Assembly: GCA_022266195.1 (NCBI GenBank)
Contig: WHVY01000004.1
Location: forward strand, 6,775,501-6,839,500
Reading direction: 5' to 3'
From: Tetranychus cinnabarinus
Taxonomy: Eukaryota; Arthropoda; Arachnida; Trombidiformes; Tetranychidae
Length of the DNA stretch: 64,000 nucleotides
Positions 1 through 13,411 of the stretch are shown here, one piece after another (position 1 is the stretch's first letter; each line of letters begins with the position of its first letter). The notes below the pieces were generated by a model. The model searched no databases and had not been told where the DNA came from. It saw only the letters and a program-made list of their open reading frames with translations. A program made the translations under genes and the position numbers.

Positions 1-1080
1 TGTTAACAGTTAAACATTATTCAACTAACCAAGCGATTTCAATAACTTTAAAAACTTCCCTTTCTTTTCCTGATTCTTTGCTTTCCCTCTTTCCAGCTAC
101 CTCTTTTGTCCTCTTTCTTTCCCTCTCAACATCACTCTTTCTCATTCTCTTTCTTTTTTTCATTCGCTTGATCACTCTCGCACGGCTATCTTATTTGTTC
201 AAAGCAACATTTTTTCGGGTCATATTGTTATCGAAGTGACCTTTTCATCGATTGAAAGTATGATTGTGATCAAAATTGCTTTATGCATTACCTTCTTTCA
301 TTGCTCTCTCTTTTTTTCATTGCTTTTGTCACTTTTTTGTCATACAAAATCATTGTACTTTCAGTGGTCTGTGAATGAACTAACCTTTAAATCATTTTCA
401 AAAGCTTTTCATTATCTACTCAGTTAATTGTCACAATTAACCATTGATACCATCAACTTCATTTTCATCATTTGTAAACATTTTCCTTTGCTCACAGTTG
501 TGGTTTTACAAATTTAATTTAATGATGAGCATACAACAAGATTTGCACGCTTCTTCTCCTTTTTTTACTATTATTGTATCACAGTTATAAGTTGAATCCA
601 CTATTATAATCATCATTAATTTTATCAGAATTTAGAGTCTAATTTTGCTCGTTAACGAGTTACTTAATTAGCGGCAAAAATGTGTACAATTGCAACTATT
701 TTTACCGTTCAAATGTTACGCTTGTTGATTACCAGATTCTGGTAAAACCTTGTTACATCAGCTTAGGTTAACTTGGATTTCAACGTATGTCGCCAGATTT
801 AGTTGCTGTCTCTGAAAGTGAATGCAAATTGAAACCAAACAAACAACGATCTCAAAAACTGGTAACAATTTACAAAAAATTGAGAAAATTATTGAACAAT
901 CTTTAGTGTTGTACTAGTAAACACAAATAGCTGAGCTGTTAATAGTAAACATTAATCAACCAGACAAACTATACTTATTTCAAACTTATTTCAAAGTTAT
1001 GATCCATTAATGGTTTAACAGAGTCTATCCATCATAAGCATAATCATTATCATAGTAATGTTGAACATTTGAGTTTCCTA
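1..1080. other. 5' flank of the Toll gene, no gene recognised
   Basis: This stretch is AT-rich with pyrimidine-rich runs near 60-170. I see no ORF with protein-like composition, no tRNA and no clear TATA box placed for the downstream gene. It probably holds the promoter and 5' UTR of the Toll receptor, but nothing in the sequence fixes a transcription start. Confidence 0.4.
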
Positions 1081-4000
1081 ATGAAGAGGGCAAACCTTTT
1101 TCAACTCATCAATTTTGTTTCATTTTTATCACAACTGTCAATCATTTTTAGGTCAATATTTGAAATTTCAAATGATCATTACAGTTGCAGAAAAGGTTAC
1201 AAATATTGGTTAAAATACATTGCACTACGTCTCAATATTAATGGTTTTACAGAAACCATCTTGAATCATACACAGTCATTAGACTTGTAAACTTGTTTAT
1301 TTTTTACACTCTCAATCTCAGCTTTTTCACCCTTTTTTTTCTTGAGTAAATCTTGAGCTTATTTGTGCAATGAAAACAACGTTTCTCATGATGTATCAAT
1401 TCGTGGGTCTTTTGATTCCCTTCAATTATTTCACTTTGTGCTTCATCATTGATCATTATTTTCTTACTCATCATCATCCTATTTTCATTCCTTCATCTAA
1501 TTCTTATTCTTTATTTCTCATTCTTTCTCTCATTTCCTTTACCTTTTTGTTTTCTGGATGAATAGGTTTTGGAGTCAATGAAATTGACTCTTTCCGTGTG
1601 ATCAACTGCTCCTTGCCAACAGTGCCTTTCAACCTGATCTTTCATCGGACATCAATAGGATCAAATAAGGATTCAATTTCATCTTCTTCCATCAACAAAC
1701 ACCAAGCAAACCGTGCAATTGGCAATGGTTCACCACAACTTGACACAGGTGGAACAACTTCCAATAAGGTTAAAGGTATTCGATCGTTGGAGTTGAGGCG
1801 TGCGACTCCCATCAAAGTGGATGTTAAACAATTGAAACACCTATTCCATGGTCTTGATCGTTTGGAACAATTGACTCTTGAAAATTACATAATTGCCATT
1901 CCTGCGCCAAGTGAGAAATTAATTTCAAATGTAGCTGCTGGTGGACTTGAAGGAAGGCGAACTGGACGCCGATTTAAACGATCATTTGGATCAAGGCTCA
2001 ACTCGAGTGACACTCTGGTTGGATCAAAATATCTAGTTAATGAAAAGAAAGTCACAATTAATCCAATTTCGGGTTCATCACCAGATTTTGATCCATCAAC
2101 AGGATTTACTGTTTTAACAATGAAAACAACAGTCTCTCCATCATCACAATCACCTTCTTTATCACCATTAACATCATCATCATCATCATTCTCATCATCA
2201 AGGGTCATCACAACAAAAGCGCCTACTACTTTTTCGGTAACCGCGCCACCGACAACTCTATCAGGAGCAGTAATGACGATGACAACAAAAAAACCGACAT
2301 CCATTGAAGTCTCTAAATTGCCTGAAAATAATAAATTTTACACTCCAAAAGCGTTTGATGGAATTGATGTAAACAATCAAAATGAGAATCATTCAAATTC
2401 AGATAAAAGAACGGAAGATAAATCTATTGGTGAAACTATGCATAAATCATCAACATCATCTTCTTCACCATCACCATTATCCTCGTCTGCACCTACATCA
2501 GCTCTTGGTTTAACCGATACCAAACCCTCTTTGCCTGTTGTACCCGAAACTGATGATCTGTCTGCTGATAAGTCAACCCTCATTCCCGGTGTTACTGTTA
2601 ACCGTCAAGAATCTCAATCATCTTATCAATATTTAGCCAATTCAATTGATTTTAGTTTTGGATCTTATTTTCCCATGTTAAAATCACTCGTTTTATCCAA
2701 TTTTTTGGTCACAAAATCGTCCGAAAGTGCATTAATATTAAGAAACCTTCTTTCCAACTTGAACAATCTTGAACAATTGGATCTTCGTTCAAATATACTT
2801 ACTCACATTGCTGAAAACCTCTTTTCTGGTTCTGGACGAAAATTGAAACGCCTTTACCTCATGAGAAACTCAATTGAATCTCTGCATCCATATGCATTTA
2901 TAAATCTCAAAGAGCTTGAAGTTCTCGATCTATTTAGTAATAAGATTCAATTATTACCTGATTCACTTTTAAAAGATACCAACAAATTGAAACAATTCCG
3001 TATCAAGACAAACAATTTTATCACCTTACCTTTGAATCTCTTTGCCTCCACACCTTTACTTACATCTCTTGATTTAAGTTCAAACCGTGAACTATCATTA
3101 TTACCTGTTGACCTGTTGAAAGGTTTACACAATTTACGAGACATAACCATAAATGATTGCAATTTAAACAGATTTACCACTAATCCAGCCAAATTTTTCT
3201 CCTACGCTTCTAATTTGGAAAAAATTGAACTAAAAGGAAATCTTCTCACCAACCTCACACAAGCTCGCCTTTTTGCTCGCAATCCAAAGTTGACAACTCT
3301 GGATGTTTCCAATAATCGAATCAAGGAGATTGACGCCGATATTTTCAGTGAAAATTCATCCAGTTTAACCAATCTCAATTTATACAAAAATGATTTATCA
3401 TTTATACCGGATAAACTATTGTACCATTTAAAGAATCTCCGTGTTCTCAATATTGGAAATAACAATCTTCACACCATCAATAACAACATTTTTTATACTC
3501 TCTCAAATCTGGAAGTTTTAGATCTAAGTAGGAATCAATTGATTACTGTTAACCCTGGTGAAAGTAAAATACCTTTTGGTTTAGGGGCTTATCTGAAAAA
3601 GATCAATTTATCTCACAACAATTTAACTTATTTCAACCGGGAATTTAATTCAATCCAATGGAATCTTCATCTGGAAATTGAGGAAATTAATTTATCTCAC
3701 AATAAGCTGCAAGGACAAGTTAAAATACCAATATTTTATTCAACAAAGTCAAAAATAATTCTCGATTTACGTGACAATCAAATTGATTCAGTCAACATGG
3801 ATGCCATTCTGATTAATGAGAAACTTTTTATTGAAATTCTCGATTCTAACAAGGCTTATGCTGATGGTGCCGAGTCAAGCGAAGTCAAAGTATTTATTTC
3901 TGGAAATCCTTTCAATTGCGACTGTAACCTATTCCCATTGCTGAAGTATACTCGATCCAATCCACAGGCAAAATATGAAAATTTGGTTGAAAAAGTATCT

Positions 4001-6421
4001 TTTGATATCAGCTCAGACAATTTAAAATGTTTCTCACCATCAAGATTAAAAGGTAAATCATTTTACGAGTTGAACACAATTGATTTAACCTGTCCATTGG
4101 TACAAAGCAAAGTTTGTCCTTCTTTCTGTGATTGCTGGTTCCGAGCTCATGATGAGAGGATTTTAATTGATTGTCAGTCTAAAAATTTATCCTCTATTCC
4201 TGAAGAAATAGTCGATATAAACAACTATCAAGATCTTAATACGCCAGGAATTAAAGCTGGCACACCGATTAAAGCTGTTACTCTTAAAATGCAAAATAAT
4301 CGGATTAATGATTTACAACCTTTGGAAAGGCTTGTTTTACCAACAACTTCATCCTCATCAACAGGAGTAACATCAACTGTAGGACGAAAAGGATTTTCAT
4401 CTGGAACAATCTTATTTGAACTTTACTTTGATAACAATACAATAGATACAATATCTAATTCATTGGTTAAGCTTCTCAAACTTTCTACTAAACCAAGTCA
4501 GGATAACTCACTATCTGAATTTAATCACGGAAAAGATGTTTCAGATTCTTCTTCCTCATTGCCCACATCAGCAATGGCTACAGTTGTTCCAGGAAAACAT
4601 TTGAAAACCGTCACAATATTATCTACATCATCTTCTAGTCCTACCAAAACTGCCATTGTAGACCTTGTTTCCCTGCGAAATAACAATATACATTCAATTC
4701 CAATGGAATTTATCGATGAATTACGTGAACTTCAACTTGTTGTTGCCAGTAATCAAAGTATTAGCAACACTGGTAGCTCTGAAGCCCATAATTTGCCTAA
4801 CAAAAATAACGATGACAACAATCACAACAATAATAATGTTGATATAAGCCAACCACCATTACCTAAGTTTTTAAAGCTATATTTAGGTAATAATCCATAC
4901 AATTGTACTCCTCAAGGAATCACTGCTCCTGGAGATAAATTGTCTTGTCAGATGAGGGAATTTAAATCATGGTTAACGGGAAATTATCGTATCATTGGTG
5001 ATATTGGTGATATTAATTGTGATTCTCTAAATCACAATTCAAATTCAGCATTGATTAACATACCTGATTCGGTTTTGTGTCCCCAACTGGCCCAATTGGA
5101 TCAAACGGTTTTACTTACAATGACAGCTATTTGCATTTCTTTGGCTCTCTGCTTACTTCTCGTTTCCATATTGTACTATCGAAACAAGCAAACTGTTCTA
5201 GCCTTCTTTTACATTCACCTTAATCCGATCTTTGTTTGCCTTCATTTTCACGAAGATGATATTGATGAAGATAAAATTTACGATGCTTTTGTTTCCTACT
5301 CAAGTGCCGATCGAGACATCGTGATGCAGTTGATTGAGAAACTTGAAGAACCCAGTTCCATCTCTAATACATCAATTTGCTACTTGCAATCACAATCAGG
5401 TTTACCTTCCATTCATGAGGGTAATTATGATCAAATTGTACCTGATATTGGACCTGATATTAAAACTGTTGATAAATCTTATGTTTCATCCAACATATTT
5501 GGTGATAAAGGATTGAATAATTCAGATCGAAGTCGATCATCTAAAGGAAACAATTTACGATCAACTTCTGGAACTGATGATTACCCAGATGATCCTGATA
5601 CAACTCAATATTTCAAATTATGTATCCATGAAAGAGATTGGCTTCCTGGTAATCTAATATCTTGGAATATTGTGAATTCTGTACAAAATTCTCGTCGAAC
5701 AATCATCATTCTTTCCAAAGACTTTATCCAATCAATTTGGTTTCAAGTTGAATTTCATACAGCTTACTATCAAATGTTGGAAGATAAAATTGACCGATTA
5801 ATTGTAATTGTGCGAGGTGAATTACCTCCTAAAGACCAAATGGATAAAGATTTGGTTTTCCTATTAACTACCAAAACTTACCTTGTTTGGGGTGAAAAAT
5901 GGTTCTGGGAAAAATTGCGCTATGCGTTACCTCATAAATCTACTCGTAAACGAGCAATAGCCTCACCATTGTCTGATAATGGTAATGGTAATAATAAATC
6001 AAGGTGCCTTAAAAAAACTCATTTTAGTACAAATGCCATAAATTACCTGAAATCGGGTAAAGATGGGACCAAATCAAAGTCACCCTCTAAAAGTGCTATG
6101 ATGAAGGAATATGTTGACCAAGCGATTGCAAATCATTTTCAACTTAACACATCTAGTAATGGTTCACCACTTAAATCAAACATAATCAACGGCAAATCAT
6201 CTCTATCATCATCATCCACAACAACAACATCAACAACTCCATCACTGCAAAGTGCTTTACCCAATTATGGTTCAACCTCGGATCCAATGGATATCAACTT
6301 TTCAACTAATAAAGCCTTTAATCGTTCCATTAATAATGGTAAAGATGATAATGGTGGACTTGGTGACTACTCGAAGCAAGGTCATGTTAATGAAAGTTTT
6401 GTCATTGAAACAGAAACATGA
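1081..6421 (+). CDS. Toll-like receptor (LRR ectodomain, one TM helix, cytoplasmic TIR domain)
   Basis: Transmembrane receptor of the Toll family; family members bind Spaetzle-type ligands and signal through TIR-domain adaptors. Proposed join: 1081..1195 and 1566..6421, 1656 residues. Exon 1 gives a signal-peptide-like start (MKRANLFQLINFVSFLSQL) and ends in phase 1 at a GGTTAC donor; exon 2 opens in the matching phase after the AG at 1564-1565. The large exon is directly visible and solid; the first exon is inference. Domains in order: N-terminal cysteine (VINCSLP); a Ser/Thr-rich low-complexity stretch, roughly residues 200-390; tandem LRRs to about 800; LRRCT (CDCNLF, near 823); LRRNT (CPSFCDCWF, near 889); a short second LRR block broken by Ser- and Asn-rich inserts; TM helix near 1218-1244; TIR from about 1275 (YDAFVSYSSADRD, LCIHERDWLPG, FW box in WGEKWFWEKL). 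The two cysteine clusters mark the protostome multi-cysteine class. The C-terminal tail after the TIR is about 150 Ser/Asn-rich residues. The TIR has a large insertion (see findings). Confidence 0.9.
1196..1565 (+). other. proposed intron 1 of the Toll gene
   Basis: Begins GTTACA and ends in a long pyrimidine-rich tract followed by AG at 1564-1565, where the receptor reading frame opens after an in-frame stop at 1559-1561. The acceptor is well supported; the donor at 1196 was chosen because it is in phase and links to a signal-peptide-like exon. Confidence 0.55.
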
Positions 6422-7187
6422 TATTATCGATAGTTAATTAGTTTTTTATCTCTATTGAAAGCTAACTGTTACCTTTACTCTTTTCTTCCTCTTGTCTTTC
6501 CTTTCTTTAATTTCTGTTGATTTGTTTTTTCTTCAACAACTCTTTGTCTCCTAATCACAATAACCTTAAACTTGGGTTTCCTGTCAACCTAATTGTAAAT
6601 AGTTTTACCTTTATATTATTGTTACTCTGTATTTTAAGTTGGTTGTCATACTCGTAAATTGTAATTGGAAACCGAAGGAGGACAAACACAAAAGAGAAAG
6701 ATGATTGGCGAAGAATGAGAATATTGGAAAACATTGATCATTCCAACACTTTCCTCACTTTCACCACCGTCACTATCAACATAATCGTGATCACCATAAT
6801 TTACTTTAATCATCACACCAAACCATCAAATTGACATTTAACGCAGTTTTTTATGCACAGAGATTAATTATTATTGTACCTAATTTAAGTTGATTCTATA
6901 TTTGTAAATGAATCCTTTTTTTATTTTGTCTTCCTTAACTGCTATTACTCTACATCAGCACAATTAACGGAACACTGATTCATCTTGCTGATACCTGTTG
7001 GAAATCTCAATAACAATGTTTCACTCTTTGAATACTGACAACAACAAAATCAAACGATACAGCAAAAGAAGAAAAATTAATGTAAATTTTTGTCAATTAT
7101 CACATGTTGATACAAACACCAAGCATTTGACTGTCGTCAAACTATTGAATGCAGAAAAGGATTCACAGCTTTTATTTTAATGCAACG

Positions 7188-7193
7188 AATAAA
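7188..7193 (+). promoter_or_regulatory. AATAAA poly(A) signal, Toll gene
   Basis: AATAAA lies about 770 bases after the Toll stop codon, with a second AATAAA-like site shortly after (near 7204). No other + strand gene lies nearby. The implied 3' UTR also contains a TATCGATA octamer at 6425-6432. Confidence 0.4.
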
Positions 7194-8883
7194 TTGTGTG
7201 ATAAAATAAACAAACGCTTTAGATTAAATTGTAATCCCAATTGATTGGAATATTTATTGCTATTAAGAAACAAGTTACAAAACTCAAACTATTAGAGGAA
7301 TCAAACCATCTACGAATGATTAACTGACCGATTGTTGGTTGTTTTCATTTGTTTGCCTGTGTAAATATGATGATATCAGTGAAGATTCACCGTTAAATGC
7401 ATCTGCAGAAACTTATCTGATGAATGTTTTTTTCCGCAAAATTTTCCAAAATCTTTCCAATCATCTAATCAATTTAACGAAAGACGAAAGGTCAATTCAA
7501 AGTTAATCTTTGAAATTGGATAACCAACAATTAAAGAAACCAACATAAACAAAATTAACTCTTGAATAGATAATTTTAAGCGTAAGTTATAAATGAACCT
7601 GCAAATGTAATATCTAACCACTAAGTGCCATTTGCTTTTTTATACGCAAAATTTTCTATCTCTCCAATCATCCCACTTCAAAACTTGCCACTCGAAATTT
7701 AAAAGCGCTAACTTTAAAGTTACTTTTCCTTTAAGGCTTATTGACTTATTTTGTTCAGTTCCTAGCTTTGTTCTGGTTCTCATTAGCAATTTTAACGAGA
7801 ATAATTAATTGAATTTTCCACGAGAATCAAATACAAGAATTGAGATAAAACTTCAACACACGGAGAACGGTTCAACTCTGGTTTGCACGTGAAACAGTTT
7901 AAGAGCGAGGAGGAAAGATAAAAGAAAGACAAAAATCTCTTCTTCCACCAAACGCGTGATATTAAAAGCAACTTTACACGTTTCAATTTTTCACTCTTTC
8001 CTTATATCACTGTCTATCTGTTCATGCTTTTTCCCACATGAGATTACCTGAAATACCATCATCATATTCATCTTCATCAACATAAAATACTTAGAATTTA
8101 TTTTCTCTCTTCTTCTCTCTCTCTTTCTCCATGAAGGTTATTGCTCAGTATTTGTTGCACTTCTGGTTCGATATTGTAACCAGATTTTCGAGATTTTCAT
8201 GGTTACCTTTTTTCTTCATCCTTTTCACTCTTTTTTCCCCTTCATCTGATAAATTGATCATCTTGAAATAAACTTGGGATTTATTTGTCTTCTCACTGTC
8301 CTTATCCATCAAGAAGATGATACTTAATCATTCTTACCTCAATCTTTTAAGTGCATGCTTACGAGGCCATCGTCATCAAATAGTTAAATGAAATCAAAGC
8401 AATAAAAAAATCTCTGAATTTGTTTGGGTTTACTTTTTATTCATTGGACACCATTTTTTTATCAAGAAAAAGTGCAAATGAAATTGGAATAAATTGAGAT
8501 TGTTTGGGTTTATAAAAATAAAATAATTTAATTGACATAATTATCCTCATTTGGTTTCTGTTTGATAATATGATGAATCAAATTAAAATTTTAAATGAGT
8601 GATGAAAAAAGAAGATGAAAGTTGTGACTTAGATTTTGTTTTGTTTACAAAAAAACCCGAGAAAAAGATGACATGCTTTGTATAGCTTTTTTTTAGGGAT
8701 TAAAATGGTTGATTAAGAGATAAACATTTAATATAAAACCAATTTAAATACAAATTACAGACTATAACTAAGTAGGGTAAATGATTGTGGTGACTCAAAA
8801 TTTTGATGATATATAATAATGGATCCTAACGATTTATGAGCATTTTTCGCAAGTTTTTAACAATTATTTCATTTTTGGTTGGG
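7194..8883. other. intergenic region plus hexokinase 3' UTR
   Basis: No coding potential is recognised on either strand. The part next to 8884 should be the 3' UTR of the hexokinase gene; TTTATT at 8436-8441 reads as AATAAA on the minus strand, about 440 bases past the hexokinase stop, and is a candidate poly(A) signal. Confidence 0.4.
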
Positions 8884-11688
8884 TTACCTGGTAGGTTGCC
8901 TGACGGCTACAGCGGCTACTAAAGCTGCCCCTCTACCACTACCGTCTTCAGATAACATCAGGTCGAATTTGTACTCTGGATGAACAAGGTCAGCAATTTT
9001 TCTCTCCATCAAGTCATGGAAGTGAGGATGATAACGATACACTGAACCATCAACTCCAACAGTTGTGTGAGGTCGACGAATTTTGTTGAGAATGGTTGCA
9101 ACAGCCGCAGACACTAAGTATGCTGCTCTTGTTGAAACTCGTGCTGAGACCAACTTTAATGCTTCACAGTCTTCGTTTGAAACGTTAGTCAAATCAAGCT
9201 CTTCAAGAGCCTTACGTGTTTCAGTATAACTGTGTTTAGAGTCACTTTCAATGAATGAAATGTAGGCTGTCTTGAAGCCCCAGGGTGTGAACAACTTTTC
9301 TGATCCTTCTCCTTCAAAAATGAGACCTCTGCGTGTTAAATCGGCTAGAATAACTCGACAAAGTTCACCCATATACATTCCAGAAATCATCTTTTCAAAT
9401 CTGAATGAGTCAATAAAAAAAGTATAATCATTAACTTAAATACAGGACAAGGATGGGGGAAAAGGATCAATCAGGGTCGACGGATGTGATAGGGTTGAGG
9501 TAAAATTTAAATTAAATAATAATTACAATTGCTTTCCGGGATTGAGGGAATTGACATCGATTTCTTCATCCCATTTCGTTCGAATGAAATCTAACACTCC
9601 GTTGTCACCGAATGCACCCCATTCAGTATTCACTATAACTTGACGTGGATCATCTATTTCCTCATTCCAAAGTTCAACGTTATCGAGAGTTTCCATATAA
9701 CATGCGTTAGTTCCAGTACCTAGGGATAATTTAAGGGAAAAAATAGCAACATTAATTTTCAAGTCGGAATTTTGAGCAGTGAAGGAAAAGATAAACATTG
9801 CATTGTAGAGAATATAAGAAAGGAAAGAATTAAAAGTTTATTAAGATGCTGAGCCGAAATGTATGCCTCAAGAGACTAACACACCTAAATCAACTAGATT
9901 TAAATTTAAAGTATACATCAGTTATGACCTTAAGGCAGATTAACTTTTCAGAAATCGTTAGTTTCTCTCTAAAGCTTAATCACTCCCTTTCTTTTTACTC
10001 AAGTCAATCTTGTTTGTACTTGAAATCGAACCATTCGAGAGAAGGGAGTGTAAATGGAAAAAAAATTTAAATCTTTAAAAGCAAAAGTGAAAAGAGGGAA
10101 CAATTTTTCCATTTGGGATCAATGTTTAATTCATAACACATGTATTTTTCAATTCAACTCACCTACTATCAATCCTACTCTACATTCACGGTTTTTGTGA
10201 GCACATGACATTAAAGTTCCAGTGGTATCATTAACAACGGCCATAACATCAATGTCAACATCCTGTAAGAGGAGTGGGACCAAGAGATGGAAAAATTTCA
10301 AAAATGAGAAAATGATTAATAAGTTGATTAAATCTTAAAATGATTTTTTCATCATTAGCAGAGTTTAATTTAAAGTAAAAGCAAAGCAGACCACTGGCTG
10401 AGATATCCATCATCCGGAATAAAGAAAACGTGATTAAGTTTAACAGCAATTATGCTGACTGATCATTCTGTCTGCCGGTCACCAATATTTATGCAAAAAT
10501 AAATTGACAGGATATTTTTAAATTTTCAACAATTAAAAATAAAAAAAGATGAAAGTCAGCCAGTCTGCTTTGCCTTGACTTAGAAAACGTCTAACAAAAA
10601 AAAGTACAATCAGTCAACTTACCGATCGCCTTTTGATGGCATCACGAAGGAGTTGAACAACATCTCTTCCTTCAACTCCAGCACACTTGAAACCCTTAGT
10701 CCATTGAACAAGTCTGGCTCGGATTAAGCCTTCCTGAATACACGGGAAACTGAAGGTGAAACCAAGTGGAAGCCGGCAATTTTTCATGTTACGTTTTTCA
10801 ACAAATTGAGAAAGGCAGGATGCAATATGATCAAATAACTGGAAATTAATGAAGATGATAAAGTAAAAAAATACTGGTTAACATAAATTGACTTATAAAA
10901 ATAAATATGAAAGGTGATTGAAGGAAAGGTTTATTCAAGGTTACATACTAATTGGACAAAGTAAAATAGACATTTGAGATAATAAATACAGGAAGGGAAA
11001 AAGAGCCGAGAAGTGGAAAAAAGGGGGAAAATGGAAGGACACACAAAATCGATTAACTATTGATTGATTTTGATCTTTAACGATAGTGAAAATGTCAAAA
11101 TTAAAATACAATGGGATAACGAAAAGAAAGATATAAAAATGATTCAATACAAACCTGTTCGCCGGTTCCAAGCATAATTTCCTGTGGTATAGCATAGATT
11201 TCATTTTCCATATGAAACGCGTCACCATTAATGTCAATTAGAAGGACTCTGAAGTTAGTTCCACCGAGATCCAAGGCTAAAAATTTACCTTCCTCTGTTA
11301 GATTGTTAGAATGAGAGGTTGCCAAAGGGTAAGGAGGGAAGCATGGAAAAGAGAAAAATACAAGGGTAAGAGTAAGGTAGGATTGTGAGTTAGAGATCGA
11401 GAGAGAGAGAGAGAGTGAAGAGTGAAGAGTGGAGAGGAGAGAAAAGAAAAAACAAAAGGTCAAATGAACAATCGAAAAAATGAACCTACCGTACTTACCA
11501 CGTCCGTTAGGCACATCGCGAACATAAGTGGGGAACATTTTAACCGAGGCGCTAGGATGGGTTTGTTTTCCGAGTCCTTCGTTGAATTCATTTAAAAGGA
11601 GAGAAGCAACCTTTTCAAGTTGATCATTAGTTAAAACTAGGTTACGGGTGATGGCTTCAATCTTGGAAAGCTCAATGGAATATGACAT
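8884..11688 (-). CDS. Hex: hexokinase
   Basis: Phosphorylates glucose and other hexoses with ATP in the cytosol, the first step of glycolysis. Six exons on the minus strand: 11688..11499, 11294..11155, 10838..10623, 10262..10163, 9719..9527, 9400..8884. All joins use GT/AG and keep one open frame of 451 residues, the usual size of a single-unit arthropod hexokinase. Visible motifs: LALDLGGTNFRV (phosphate loop), LPLGFTFSFPC (sugar-binding segment), NDTTGTLM with the catalytic Asp region, VGLIVGTGTNACYME, NTEWGAFGDNG, and GSGRGAALVAAVAV near the C-terminus. The start MSYSIELSK precedes the typical hexokinase N-terminal helix, and no mitochondrial-anchor extension is seen. The last codons before the TAA (ACC AGG TAA) also resemble a splice donor, so a slightly different C-terminus is possible. 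Intron 1 holds a (GA)n run. Confidence 0.95.
11399..11415. repeat. (GA)n microsatellite
   Basis: Uninterrupted GA dinucleotides inside hexokinase intron 1. Confidence 0.8.
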
Positions 11689-11947
11689 TTTTGAATGTTA
11701 ACTGAGATGGGTAAACTTGACTAAAAAAAATACGTTCGTTGAGTGATGGTTGATGAATAAATGAAAAATATTTAAGTCTGTCCGGAGAAGAGGGATTTTG
11801 TGAGACTACTTAATAAGTGAGAACCATGAGGAGAGTGAGCGATGTTGATGTTGATGTTGTTGATGATTGTGCAGTGACGAGAGTATGAGTGAGAAGAGGA
11901 TAGGGGAAAGCAAAATGGTAAAAGAGTGAAGACAGTGAATGTAGAAA

Positions 11948-11968
11948 GATGATGATGATGATGATGAT
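11948..11968. repeat. (GAT)7 microsatellite
   Basis: Seven perfect GAT units upstream of the hexokinase start. Confidence 0.85.
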
Positions 11969-13391
11969 ATTCAAACGTAAGTGTGTGGTATCGTAATGTT
12001 AGTGGTTTGTTAACTAACGTCAGCGGTTGACTTTGGCTGTTTAAAGGAAAGGTGAAAGAGATTTTATTCAAACAGAAAGAGTAAAATGTGTCGAAAAAAA
12101 GAGACGAAAGGCAAAAAGAAACGAAAGAAAGATAAGATTAAATATTAACTTTTCCCTTTCTCAATTTGTCTTGCCTTTTGAATTTTTGTGCGCATTTCAA
12201 ATTGCAAACAGACCCATCTATCGAAATTAAAATTATTTTCATAATTTTGCCTCCTTAAAAAGCTTTTTTTGACGTTTAATTGTGACGCTTTATATTGATT
12301 GCAATTATTTTACATATAACTAACACTTTATGACTGGAATTTCCTCCGCTCCAAGTAAATTTGTTGCAATTTTTTTCCCCTTAATCAACAATTTACCATT
12401 TGGTTTGCCCTTTCAATAATGTTACTTCAACAGCAACAATAAACCAGCAAACCACGAGAATGTTTCAAGTATATTTTTCAATTTAATCGATTCTTTGGTT
12501 TTGAAAATTGACATTAACAATGAAACCATTTTTCATTTAAATAAATTAATGTCTACTATTTGATGGTCACATCATAAATATAAACAAAGGAAAAATATGT
12601 GAATGAGAAGAACAAAAGGAAATCAAGTTTGCTGTCTCATGGATAACATTATCTGGTTCCATCTATTTTTCCCATTATACCAAACATAGTGATAAGCTTG
12701 TGTACATGTGTACCAATGAAGATACAATTGATGTAAGGCGTGGGTCATTGTCCAGGTTAAAGGCTGATAGGCTGGTGAAAGGCCATTATCATACTCATCG
12801 TACGTATTACACACAACAAGATGTTTATTCGTCATCAACATGACCTTAATCATATTTTTTACCGTATTTATACTTAATCGATTCAACAACAACAAGAGCC
12901 AAAATCATAACAGTAAGACAGGAAAAAGTCAAATGCAAAATCAATAGAAGGAGCAAAGAACCAGATTAAATGAAGAAGCTGCCAAATCAAGGTGAATCTC
13001 TAATAGGAAGACAATTGGAATGGATCAGCCTAAACAACAACCTTGATATTATTCACCAATTTTGATGAATAATTTCTATTTCTTCCTCTCATCATCATTA
13101 TCGCCATCATCATCACCATACCTGATCAATATATTAATAATATTAATGAGATAGAGAGAGATGTGAAACTGGTTCATTGAGGAAAAAAAGAAATGAAGAC
13201 AGAAGAAGATGTATTATAATTAAAACACAAGTTAATGTAAAGCTTGAAGATAATACATCAAAAGAGAGGAATAATGATGATGCTGAAAAGCAAAACCATC
13301 AAGTTACATGTAACTTAAACGTTACAGCAAAAAAAAATGCGATTGAAGGAGCGTTGAAGGCGTGTAAATAATTGTGAGATGTTAGTTGATT

Positions 13392-13411
13392 ATGATGATG
13401 ATGATGATGAT
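13392..13411. repeat. (ATG)n microsatellite
   Basis: Near-perfect run of ATG/GAT trinucleotides in non-coding DNA. Confidence 0.85.

Noticed and set aside
1370..1561. Hydrophobic open frame in the same frame as the Toll exon, considered as its signal-peptide exon
   Set aside because: Ends at a stop inside the pyrimidine tract of the intron; the only in-phase donor (1407) is weak and would cut the hydrophobic stretch short. The exon at 1081-1195 fits better.
1885..3465. Several minus-strand open frames over the Toll exon
   Set aside because: Shadows of the coding strand; Asp/Val-rich translations of the reversed Ser/Thr-rich codons.
12623..12895. 90-codon minus-strand frame upstream of hexokinase
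   Set aside because: No family resemblance, no signal peptide, no splice context; compatible with chance.
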